Source: Wenzhouxiangella sp. (GTDB taxonomy: Bacteria > Pseudomonadota > Gammaproteobacteria > Xanthomonadales > Wenzhouxiangellaceae). From it: 15,404 bases of DNA. The DNA is taken from positions 1 to 15,404 of the forward strand of contig JAGYMV010000012.1 in assembly GCA_018400355.1 (NCBI GenBank), given 5' to 3'. Below the pieces are notes generated by a model. It worked only from the letters and a program-made list of their open reading frames with translations. It was not told the DNA's origin and did no database searches. Shown piece by piece: positions 7,798-14,874 of the stretch; the stretch's first letter is position 1; the number at the start of each line of letters is the position of its first letter. The translations under genes and the position numbers were made by a program.

Positions 7798-9705
7798 CTA
7801 GGGCTCGTCGAGATACGATTCGAGCAATCGGCCCGCCACAATCATCAAGTCATACTCTGTCACCAACCCAACGAGCTTGCCATCATCCACCACAGGTAAA
7901 CAGCTCAGTCGCCGATCCCGCATTAGACGAATGGCCTCAACCGTGGGCGTGTGGGAGGGCACGGAAAGGGGATCTGAATGCATCACTTCACTGACCATCA
8001 CTTCGCTAGAAGAGCCTCTGGCGACTAGGCGAAGCAGCTGACGATGGGAAACCAACCCCAACAGATGACCCTCATTGTCTTCCACAGGGACATGACGGAC
8101 ATAGCGCCACTCCATCAAGCTGGCGGCAAAATCAACGATGTCATCTGGCCGCACCGTGAACAGATCGGTTGCCATAAATTGACTGACCGTCCGATAACTC
8201 TCTCGCCAATCTTGAACAAAGCAAAACTCGGCCAAAGACCAATCCGAGATGGGCTTACCCGCGGTCTGCTGGTCGATCATAGACGAGGTCAATGAACGAA
8301 GACACTCATGTGCAGAGCCCTGCCCCCGCATACTCTCCAAAGACTCGAGTTGCCAACGCGCACCGGTCCGCCGCATTTCAACGCGTTTTCTCACAATGCC
8401 CAGATAATGATGAATGTCTGCCTCATCGATCTGCGCCTCTCTGAGGCCCTCCTCTGCCAATGGAAGCAGCACATCCAAAATCAGCTCCTGCGCTGTCATC
8501 TGCTTCTGGTCAAACCAGATTTGCTGAGCCCGTAACCCCTCACGTGCTGCCGCCATGAAATTGGCTTTGACATCAGCAAAGTTGAAATACGGCCGAATGT
8601 CATCGATTGATCTCGACAGTTTGGCCATCATGCCAAAAAAGAAAGCCGCATTGGCAATCTCATCGGCCACCGTCGGACCCGAAGGGATCACTCGATTCTC
8701 AATTCGCAGGTGTGGCTTTCCAGTCTCTGAAATCCCGTAGCAGGCTCGATTCCACCGGTAGACCGTTCCATTGTGCAAACGCAACGCGTGGAGCTGGGGC
8801 ACCTCCCCACGCGCAACCATGCCGATCGGGTCATCTTCAAATTCCGTGGTCAAAATCACCCTAAACCTGGCAATGTCTTCTTTGAAAATCTCAATCACCG
8901 ATTCATCGACCCACTGATCACCAAAATGGACTCTGGGCTTATGCCCGCGAACCGCATGCGCCGTTGAGCGTGAGTCCACTGAGTTTTCAAATACAGCGAT
9001 TCGGCTCTCATGCCATAGCCGTTTGCCCAGAAGGATCGGCGAGTTCACACAAGCGGCCAACAAGGGACCGGTGACCACTTGAGCGATGTTGTACAAATGG
9101 GCAAATTCATCGGCTTCGACTTGGAAGTGAACTTGAAAACTGGTGTTGCAGGCCTCAAGCATCAAGTTGTCGTGCTCTAGGTGCAGATGATCAATGCCCT
9201 TGATGCTGAATTTAAAATTGCTGCCACGCAACTTCATCAGCGCTTCATTCAGCGCGAAGTAGCGTGGCTTGGGCACCATAGAACTTAAGCTCAAATGTTC
9301 TTTGGTCAGCGTTGGCAAAATACCCACCAACGCAATTTGTGCATCTGCTTTGGCCGCATGCTCGCGGGCCACTTGGACCACCTCATCGGTCTCTGCATGC
9401 AACCGGCGCAAACACGAGCCACCAAGCTCTTGGGGGGCTAAATTGGCCTCGAGGTTAAACAGGCCAAGCTCATGGGTGAAACGCTCATCATTGATGTGGT
9501 CTAGGACTTGAACAGCACTGAGCGCTGGACGATGCGCCCGATCAACCAGAAACATCTCTTGCTCGGCGCCAATACGGCGAATGCCACCTTCAAACATCCC
9601 CTTGGCGTGCATGTCTTCGAGCGCTCTAACCTCTGTCAGCAAAGCCTTCATAAAGTGACGATGCTCAAGCTCGTCACTGGTCTGCTGCACGTTTTGATCA
9701 CCCAT
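7798..9705 (-). CDS. GCS2-like carboxylate-amine ligase fused to a C-terminal CBS domain pair
   Basis: The 635-residue protein has two recognisable parts. Residues about 40-400 resemble the glutamate-cysteine ligase 2 family (COG2170, E. coli YbdK-like): GAEQE (46-50) matches the GxExE metal/ATP motif of the first strand, NLEANLAP (84-91) the next acidic strand, NTSFQVHFQV (187-196) the core QVH strand, and HLRIENRVIPSGPT (332-345) the basic-acidic strand near the active site. A helical linker (about 400-500) leads to two CBS motifs, about 508-562 (VSQFMATDLFTV onward) and 572-627 (VSEVMHSDPLSV onward, ending VGLVTEYDLM). CBS pairs commonly bind adenine nucleotides, so ligase activity may respond to energy state; that is inference. 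The true substrate is unknown, and glutathione synthesis should not be assumed. The gene is divergent from fadD. The start at 9705 has only a weak GAG upstream. Confidence 0.88.
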   Translation of the reverse strand: MGDQNVQQTSDELEHRHFMKALLTEVRALEDMHAKGMFEGGIRRIGAEQEMFLVDRAHRPALSAVQVLDHINDERFTHELGLFNLEANLAPQELGGSCLRRLHAETDEVVQVAREHAAKADAQIALVGILPTLTKEHLSLSSMVPKPRYFALNEALMKLRGSNFKFSIKGIDHLHLEHDNLMLEACNTSFQVHFQVEADEFAHLYNIAQVVTGPLLAACVNSPILLGKRLWHESRIAVFENSVDSRSTAHAVRGHKPRVHFGDQWVDESVIEIFKEDIARFRVILTTEFEDDPIGMVARGEVPQLHALRLHNGTVYRWNRACYGISETGKPHLRIENRVIPSGPTVADEIANAAFFFGMMAKLSRSIDDIRPYFNFADVKANFMAAAREGLRAQQIWFDQKQMTAQELILDVLLPLAEEGLREAQIDEADIHHYLGIVRKRVEMRRTGARWQLESLESMRGQGSAHECLRSLTSSMIDQQTAGKPISDWSLAEFCFVQDWRESYRTVSQFMATDLFTVRPDDIVDFAASLMEWRYVRHVPVEDNEGHLLGLVSHRQLLRLVARGSSSEVMVSEVMHSDPLSVPSHTPTVEAIRLMRDRRLSCLPVVDDGKLVGLVTEYDLMIVAGRLLESYLDEP

Positions 9706-9785
9706 ATGGTTTCACTCGCTTTTCGCCGCAATCTGCCTCGCTCAAAGTGCATCATAAACGCGGAGCAGAGCCCACGTAAAGCCAC

Positions 9786-9821
9786 ACAAGTCGGCATTTT
9801 TACGCGATCGAAAATACTTGT
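9786..9821. repeat. Imperfect inverted repeat in the gap between the GCS2-CBS gene and fadD
   Basis: ACAAGT (9786-9791) and ACTTGT (9816-9821) are perfect 6-base inverted arms. Inside them ATTTT (9796-9800) pairs with AAAAT (9811-9815), leaving CGGC (9792-9795) unpaired on one side. It could be an operator for either divergent gene or a hairpin in a leader. No FadR-like site was recognised. The rest of the 180-base gap (9706-9885) shows no RNA gene and no confident promoter; fadD has a ribosome site AGAGG at 9873-9877. Confidence 0.35.
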
Positions 9822-9885
9822 CAGCCATCGCCAGCTATGCCAAGCTAATGGGTGGGTAGATTATTACTAAAAAGAGGTCTGATAG

Positions 9886-11568
9886 ATGAACAAACCTTGG
9901 CTAGATCAATATCCGTCGCACGTTCCAGTTGACATCGACATGAATGAGTTCGGTTCTATCGTTGATGTGATTGACCAGAGCTGTCGGGAATATCACGACA
10001 AAGTTGCTTTCGTCAACTTCGGTGCGGAGCTGACCTACAAAGAGATTGATGAGCACAGCCAAGCATTCGGCGCCTACTTGCAGTCCTTGGGTCTAGTCAA
10101 GGGTGATCGTGTGGCGATCATGATGCCGAACTTGTTGCAATACCCCATTGCCGTATTTGGTGCCCTGCGGGCAGGGCTTGTTGTCGTCAACACAAACCCT
10201 CTTTACACTGCTCGGGAGCTCAAACACCAACTGAAAGACTCTGGCGCCAAGGCCATCGTCATCTTAGAGAATTTTGCCAGCGTTTTGGAAGCGGTGATCC
10301 AAGACACAGACGTTGAGCATGTGATTAAAACCTCTGTGGGCGATTTGGTTGGCTTCCCGAAAGGGGCCATCATGAATTTTGTGCTGCGCCATGTAAAAAA
10401 AGCGGTACCCGCCCACCAACTCCCACAGGCCGTGCCCTTCACCAAAGCTCTACAAACGGGCGCTGCACAATCACTCACACGCGCCGAGCTCAATCACGAG
10501 GACTTGGCATTTTTGCAGTACACCGGAGGCACCACAGGGGTCTCAAAAGGCGCCATGCTCACCCACGGCAACATGGTCGCCAACATGCAGCAATCCTCTG
10601 CGTGGCTGGGTGGCCAAATCAATTTGGGGCAAGAGATCATCATCACGGCCCTTCCGCTCTATCACATATTTGCACTGACGGCGAACTGCTTGGTCTTTTT
10701 AAAGTTTGGTGGGCGTAACGTATTAATCACCAACCCAAGAGACATGCCCGGATTTGTGAAAGAACTCTCGAAGGAAAAGTTCACAGCAATCACGGGGGTC
10801 AACACCTTGTTTAACGGGCTGTTAAATACACCTGGATTCTCCGAGCTGGACTTCTCGCCTCTCAATCTGTCCTTAGGCGGAGGGATGGCTGTTCAAAAAG
10901 CAGTGGCTGATCGCTGGAAGGCAGTGACAGGCAACACGCTGGTCGAGGCCTATGGACTCACCGAGACATCGCCGGCGGCTTGTATGAACCCCATGGATCT
11001 CGCCGATTACAACGGTGCGATTGGGCTGCCCATTTCCTCAACAGAATGCCAAGTGATCAACGATGATGGCCAACCCGTGGGCGTCGATGAGACAGGCGAG
11101 TTGTGCATCAGGGGCCCACAAGTCATGAAGGGATACTGGCAACGGCCCGAGGAGACCGCCAAGGTTTTAAGTGACGATGGATGGCTCCGAACCGGCGATA
11201 TGGCCAAAATGGATGCCCAAGGGTTTTTCTATATCGTTGATCGAAAAAAAGACATGATTTTGGTCTCGGGCTTCAATGTCTATCCCAATGAGATTGAGGA
11301 CGTGGTCGCTGGCCACCCCAAAGTTGTCGAAGTTGGCGCCATTGGTGTGCCCGATGAAAAATCTGGCGAGGTGGTCAAAATTGTGGTGGTTCGCAAGGAC
11401 CCGTCCTTAAGTGTCGCAGAGCTAGAAGAACACTGTCGGCAAGAACTCACCGCCTACAAAGTCCCACGCTATATCGAGTTTGTTGACGAGCTACCAAAAA
11501 CGAATGTCGGCAAGATCTTGAGACGAGAGCTCAGAGACCTGTATGGGGCGCCCGAAAGCAGCGATTAA
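9886..11568 (+). CDS. fadD: Long-chain fatty acid--CoA ligase
   Basis: This enzyme activates fatty acids with ATP and CoA at the inner membrane face, the entry step to beta-oxidation, and helps trap imported fatty acids. At 560 residues it matches E. coli FadD (561) in length. Adenylate-forming motifs are in order: the phosphate-binding loop YTGGTTGVSK (212-221), LPLYHIFAL (256-264), YGLTETSP (356-363), GWLRTGD with D438 (432-438), the hinge DRKKDMILVSGFNVYPNEIE (452-471) and the catalytic lysine K543 in NVGKILRRELRD. The stretch around the hinge (GFNVYPNEIE) is typical of FadD rather than acetyl- or aryl-CoA ligases. A good ribosome site AGAGG (9873-9877) supports the ATG. It is transcribed divergently from the GCS2-CBS gene and converges on dinB, 90 bases away. 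Chain-length preference cannot be read from the sequence. Confidence 0.93.
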   Translation: MNKPWLDQYPSHVPVDIDMNEFGSIVDVIDQSCREYHDKVAFVNFGAELTYKEIDEHSQAFGAYLQSLGLVKGDRVAIMMPNLLQYPIAVFGALRAGLVVVNTNPLYTARELKHQLKDSGAKAIVILENFASVLEAVIQDTDVEHVIKTSVGDLVGFPKGAIMNFVLRHVKKAVPAHQLPQAVPFTKALQTGAAQSLTRAELNHEDLAFLQYTGGTTGVSKGAMLTHGNMVANMQQSSAWLGGQINLGQEIIITALPLYHIFALTANCLVFLKFGGRNVLITNPRDMPGFVKELSKEKFTAITGVNTLFNGLLNTPGFSELDFSPLNLSLGGGMAVQKAVADRWKAVTGNTLVEAYGLTETSPAACMNPMDLADYNGAIGLPISSTECQVINDDGQPVGVDETGELCIRGPQVMKGYWQRPEETAKVLSDDGWLRTGDMAKMDAQGFFYIVDRKKDMILVSGFNVYPNEIEDVVAGHPKVVEVGAIGVPDEKSGEVVKIVVVRKDPSLSVAELEEHCRQELTAYKVPRYIEFVDELPKTNVGKILRRELRDLYGAPESSD

Positions 11569-11594
11569 AAACCAGCGAAAAAAAGCACCGAGTA

Positions 11595-11614
11595 GGGATG
11601 GTCAGCCACCACCC
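11595..11614. terminator. Hairpin in the fadD/dinB convergent gap, weak terminator candidate
   Basis: GGGATGGT (11595-11602) pairs with ACCACCC (11608-11614) across the loop CAGCC, with one base bulged. Read on the minus strand it is followed, about 10 bases later, by a run of seven T (minus strand of 11578-11584), which could serve dinB; the spacing is long for a standard intrinsic terminator. There is no T-run for the plus strand. Confidence 0.3.
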
Positions 11615-11640
11615 GTCCAAAAACCGTCGATCTGCCGCAC

Positions 11641-11658
11641 GCCCCCTCCCCTGGGGGC
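11641..11658. repeat. Perfect GC hairpin directly after the dinB stop codon
   Basis: GCCCCC (11641-11646) and GGGGGC (11653-11658) form a perfect 6-base-pair GC stem with a 6-base loop (TCCCCT on the plus strand). It directly abuts the dinB TAG (11661-11659). No T-run follows on either strand, so it is not a classic intrinsic terminator; it may protect the 3' end or slow ribosomes or polymerase. Confidence 0.5.
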
Positions 11659-12708
11659 CTATGGTGGGTTTCGATCGTCCACCATGACGCCGACTCCAAA
11701 TAGCCGGATGGCAAAACTGGGGCGCCACTGAGCCCACTCCTCCAGCAACATCATGGCCATCTCCTCAATCACTGAGGCTTGTTGCGTTCGCTCTGACAAC
11801 GCTTTGGTTCGAGTGATGGTGGAAAACCCACTTGATCGGATTTTTATGTTGACCGCTTTGGCCCACAATCCTTTTTGCATGAGCTTTTGAGACACATCGC
11901 GTGCTTGAAGCTGAATATGGGGCAGCAGCTCATCCAACCGAGTCTGATTCTGATCAAACGTCGTCTCTTGACTCACCGAGCGGCGAATCCGATCCGGTTT
12001 GACCGGGCGGTGATCAATGCCCATGGCCCTCTCTTGAATCTCTATGGCCCCATCACCGAGAACACTCTCGAGTAAGTCGAGCTCGGCCTGCCGAATCTGA
12101 CCAATGGTCAAAATGCCGGAAGCGTGGAGCTTCTGGGCTGTTCTGGGACCAATGCCCGGCAAACGCCGAATCGGGAGTGGGCTCAATAACCGCTCCACTT
12201 GCTCAGGCGCAATATGAACCAGCCCATCGGGCTTGTCGTAGTCAGAAGCGATTTTGGCCAACAGCTTGTTGTGAGACAGGCCAACCGATGCAGTCAATCC
12301 AGTCACAGACGCAATGTGACGCTTGAGTTGACGGCCCAAGCGCTCCACCTCAGCCATTGTCTTGAGCTTGAGGTGGGTGGCATCGAGGAAGGCCTCATCC
12401 ACACTGATGCCCTCGACCGTATCCGAGTATGCGCCAAATATCTGAAAGATCTGCTCCGAGACCTCACGGTAACGCGCCATCCTGGAAGGCAAGAAATGAC
12501 CGTCTGGACAGAGCCTTCTGGCGACAGAGGCGGGCATGGCCGAGCGCACACCATATTGCCGAGCCTCATAGCTTGCAGCAGCCACCACGCCTCGGCGACG
12601 AGCGCCACCCACCATGACCGGGCGTCCTCGAAGGCTGGGGTCGTCGTTTTGTTCTACGCTGGTAAAGAACGCATCCATGTCAACATGAATGATGAGCGCT
12701 TGATTCAT
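11659..12708 (-). CDS. dinB: DNA polymerase IV (Y-family translesion polymerase)
   Basis: DinB copies past damaged bases and causes untargeted mutations under stress. The 349-residue protein has the Y-family palm motifs: D10 and D12 in HVDMDAFFTSVE, with F15 at the steric-gate position that excludes ribonucleotides, the YEARQYGVRSAMP finger segment (47-59), and the catalytic pair D104-E105 in ISVDEAFLD. The thumb helix-hairpin-helix RRLPGIGPRTAQKL and a little-finger domain ending RLFGVGVMVDDRNPP follow. Compared with E. coli DinB the last residues, which carry the beta-clamp-binding peptide, are missing: the TAG comes 8 residues after the FGVGV strand. An in-frame continuation past the stop includes RQIDGF. 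No Shine-Dalgarno sequence is evident before the ATG, and I see no LexA-type CTGT-N8-ACAG box in the 35-base gap to the divergent gene. Confidence 0.94.
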   Translation of the reverse strand: MNQALIIHVDMDAFFTSVEQNDDPSLRGRPVMVGGARRRGVVAAASYEARQYGVRSAMPASVARRLCPDGHFLPSRMARYREVSEQIFQIFGAYSDTVEGISVDEAFLDATHLKLKTMAEVERLGRQLKRHIASVTGLTASVGLSHNKLLAKIASDYDKPDGLVHIAPEQVERLLSPLPIRRLPGIGPRTAQKLHASGILTIGQIRQAELDLLESVLGDGAIEIQERAMGIDHRPVKPDRIRRSVSQETTFDQNQTRLDELLPHIQLQARDVSQKLMQKGLWAKAVNIKIRSSGFSTITRTKALSERTQQASVIEEMAMMLLEEWAQWRPSFAIRLFGVGVMVDDRNPP

Positions 12709-12743
12709 TGTAAAATAATCATGTCATAACCCGAGGTGTCAGT

Positions 12744-13898
12744 ATGCATCAGATTGATCACTCAAAACTTTTTCCTGTGATAGATCGCCACGTTTGGCTT
12801 AACCACGCAGCCATCTCCGCTTGGCCCGCACCCGTCATTCAAGCAGCACACGATTTTGTTGATGACAATCAATCACATGGCGCCCTAAATTATGAGGCGT
12901 GGGTGGCCACAGAAGAGCAGTTGCGAGCGCAGCTGGCACACTTTATCCAGGCGCCATTTGCTGATGACATTAGCCTGTTGAGAAACACATCCGAGGCCCT
13001 AAATATCATTGCGCAGGGTTTGAGCTGGGCAAGCGGCGATGAGGTTGTCTTCCCCGCCAATGAGTTTCCATCCAATTTGTTGCCGTGGGAATGGCTTCAA
13101 AAAAAGGGCGTGATCCCAAAAGCGATCGAACTATCCAAACAAGACCCTGAACAATCCCTCATCAACGCCATCACGCCCAAGACCCGCTTGGTGGCTGCGT
13201 CATCTGTCCAGTTTGACACCGGGCTTAGATTGAATCTGACACGCATCGGAGAGGCCTGTCGAAAGAACAATGCCCTATTTGCTGTCGATGTGATCCAGCA
13301 TCTCGGTGCCTTGCCACTCGATGTCTCCACCCTCCCCATCGACTTTGTGGTCTGCGGGAGCCACAAGTGGCTGATGGCGCCTGAGGGCATGGGGTTTATG
13401 TGGTCGAGAGCATCGGCACGCGCTCAAATGGAGGTTGCCTTACCTGGCTGGCGCATGTACCCAGACCCATTCAACTTTAACCGCACCGACTGGACACCAC
13501 CTGACACTGGAAGACGCTTCGAAACAGGCACCGTGAATATGTTTGGCATTCATGGGTTGGCAGCCGCCATCTCTCTGCTGACCGAGCTGGGCACCCACTC
13601 AACCGGTGAGGCGTTATTGGATCGGACCGACTATTTGGTCAATGCACTGAGCCAAAACCCTCGCATCGATATGATCTCTCCGATTGAGCGCGAAAAACGC
13701 GCTGGCATCGTCTGTTTTAGGGCCAAAGACACGAATGCCGAGTGCATGGTCCAAGCGCTAGCCAATAAAGAGATCTACGTCGCCAAGCGTGGGCACAACA
13801 TTCGGGTGTCGCCACACTTTTATACGCCGTATGAACAAATTGACACCTTTCTTGCCCACATAGAGGATCAGCAACTGTGGCAACAATGTGCTGCTTAA
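12744..13898 (+). CDS. Class V aminotransferase-fold PLP-dependent enzyme, function unknown
   Basis: The 384-residue protein is a fold-type I PLP enzyme of the aminotransferase class V group (COG0520-like, related to SufS and isopenicillin-N epimerase). Visible landmarks: NHAAISAWP at the N-terminus (20-28), RNTSEALN (80-87) for the cofactor phosphate, D182 and Q185 in DVIQH for the pyridine ring and its O3', the Schiff-base lysine K208 in CGSHKWLMAPEG, and RRFETGTVN (257-265). The loop that carries the catalytic cysteine in SufS-type desulfurases is replaced by KRGHNIRVSPHFYTPYEQID, so persulfide formation by the usual mechanism is not expected. It may be an aminotransferase, lyase or racemase; the substrate cannot be told. 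A ribosome site GAGGTG (12733-12738) fixes the ATG. It is divergent from dinB and tail to tail with holB, 4 bases apart. Confidence 0.85.
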   Translation: MHQIDHSKLFPVIDRHVWLNHAAISAWPAPVIQAAHDFVDDNQSHGALNYEAWVATEEQLRAQLAHFIQAPFADDISLLRNTSEALNIIAQGLSWASGDEVVFPANEFPSNLLPWEWLQKKGVIPKAIELSKQDPEQSLINAITPKTRLVAASSVQFDTGLRLNLTRIGEACRKNNALFAVDVIQHLGALPLDVSTLPIDFVVCGSHKWLMAPEGMGFMWSRASARAQMEVALPGWRMYPDPFNFNRTDWTPPDTGRRFETGTVNMFGIHGLAAAISLLTELGTHSTGEALLDRTDYLVNALSQNPRIDMISPIEREKRAGIVCFRAKDTNAECMVQALANKEIYVAKRGHNIRVSPHFYTPYEQIDTFLAHIEDQQLWQQCAA

Positions 13899-13902
13899 AC
13901 CG

Positions 13903-14874
13903 CTAATTCTTAAAGTGTGCCACCCACTCCAAAAGCCAAGCAGCCAGCAGCAGATCTTGTCGGCGACCTGTCCCCAACAGCCCGATCGCCTCGAGCGCCC
14001 CTGACCACAACGAAGACCAGTCGTTGGAAATCGCCCGATCGGACAATGCCTTTAAGCGGGGATCAGCATGCGCATCATGAGACGCCAATGAAAGCTCGCT
14101 GATCCAAAAGGCCAGCAGCGGCCAAATGGTGCTCGCCTGGTCATTGCCCCACGCCTCCGCCAATTGCAGCCCAACACCCTCGCCCATGGCCAATTGGTGA
14201 AGTTGATTGAGAACCAAATCTGCCATTTCAACGTGCCCTGCCGACAGTTTCTCGAGTGCCAGCAGGGGTGCCCCTGAGCTCATCCGCAGCGCCAAAGCCA
14301 TTTCTCGTTCACCACACTCGGGCTGTTGCTCAAGCAACCACGCCATCCCAAGGGATTGACTGGGTGGGCCAATGGGCACGGTTTGGCAACGGCTGCGGAT
14401 GGTGGGTAGCAACCGTTGGGGGCTGTTGGACACCAAGATCAACCAAACATTGTTTGGCGGCTCCTCCAGTGTCTTTAGCAGCGCATTGGCCGCGCTTTCA
14501 TTCATGTTTTCGGCGGGTGTGATGAGCCCTAGGCGGTAACGACCGATGGCAGGTGTGAGGACCAGCTGGTCAACCAATGCGCGAACTTGGTCCACGAGAA
14601 TCTGTCGCCCAGGCTCTGGTGGCTCGATGACAAAATGGTCTGGGTGCGTGCCATTTTGGTGTAATTGGCAGGCGTGACATCGACCACAGGCCCTGCCATC
14701 CGCTGCTTCAGGCTCTGTGCACAAAAGTGTCGCCGCCAACACATCGGCAAGCCACCGTTTGCCCACGCCCACAGGCCCTTGAATTAAAGGCGCATGCCCC
14801 AGTTGCTCTTGTCGCAACTGACGGATGAGGCTCGATGCGGTCGGCTCAAGCCAATGTGGTATTGGTGTGGTCAC
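13903..14874 (-). CDS. holB: DNA polymerase III subunit delta'
   Basis: Delta' is the rigid part of the clamp loader that helps place the beta clamp on primed DNA. The 323-residue protein has the AAA+ layout: a Walker A-like loop GPVGVGKR (33-40) in which the usual S/T after lysine is arginine, a zinc-binding cysteine group (C52, C63, C66 and C69 in CTEP...ACGRCHACQ), THPDHFVIEP (76-85), NESAANALLKTLEEPP (125-140) and the arginine-finger SRC motif (161-163). The start is GTG at 14874-14872, overlapping the tmk stop (GTGA), with AGGGG at 14884-14880 as ribosome site, so it is translationally coupled to tmk. In many gammaproteobacteria pilZ and tatD follow holB; here the gene instead ends 4 bases from a convergent PLP enzyme. 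Confidence 0.95.
   Translation of the reverse strand: MTTPIPHWLEPTASSLIRQLRQEQLGHAPLIQGPVGVGKRWLADVLAATLLCTEPEAADGRACGRCHACQLHQNGTHPDHFVIEPPEPGRQILVDQVRALVDQLVLTPAIGRYRLGLITPAENMNESAANALLKTLEEPPNNVWLILVSNSPQRLLPTIRSRCQTVPIGPPSQSLGMAWLLEQQPECGEREMALALRMSSGAPLLALEKLSAGHVEMADLVLNQLHQLAMGEGVGLQLAEAWGNDQASTIWPLLAFWISELSLASHDAHADPRLKALSDRAISNDWSSLWSGALEAIGLLGTGRRQDLLLAAWLLEWVAHFKN

Noticed and set aside
9508..9870. A 120-codon plus-strand frame running from the GCS2-CBS gene into the gap before fadD
   Set aside because: Most of it is antisense to the conserved N-terminus of the GCS2-like protein, and it has no recognisable domain or convincing ribosome site.
11543..11731. A 62-codon plus-strand frame spanning the fadD/dinB junction
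   Set aside because: It overlaps the ends of two conserved genes, is low-complexity and basic, and owes its openness to GC-rich sequence.
12709..12743. LexA/SOS box expected before dinB
   Set aside because: No CTGT-N8-ACAG or close variant is present in the 35 bases; control of dinB cannot be called from sequence.
14755..14778. HolB Walker A with arginine in place of serine/threonine as a defect
   Set aside because: Delta' is not the ATP-hydrolysing subunit of the clamp loader and degenerate P-loops are normal in this family.
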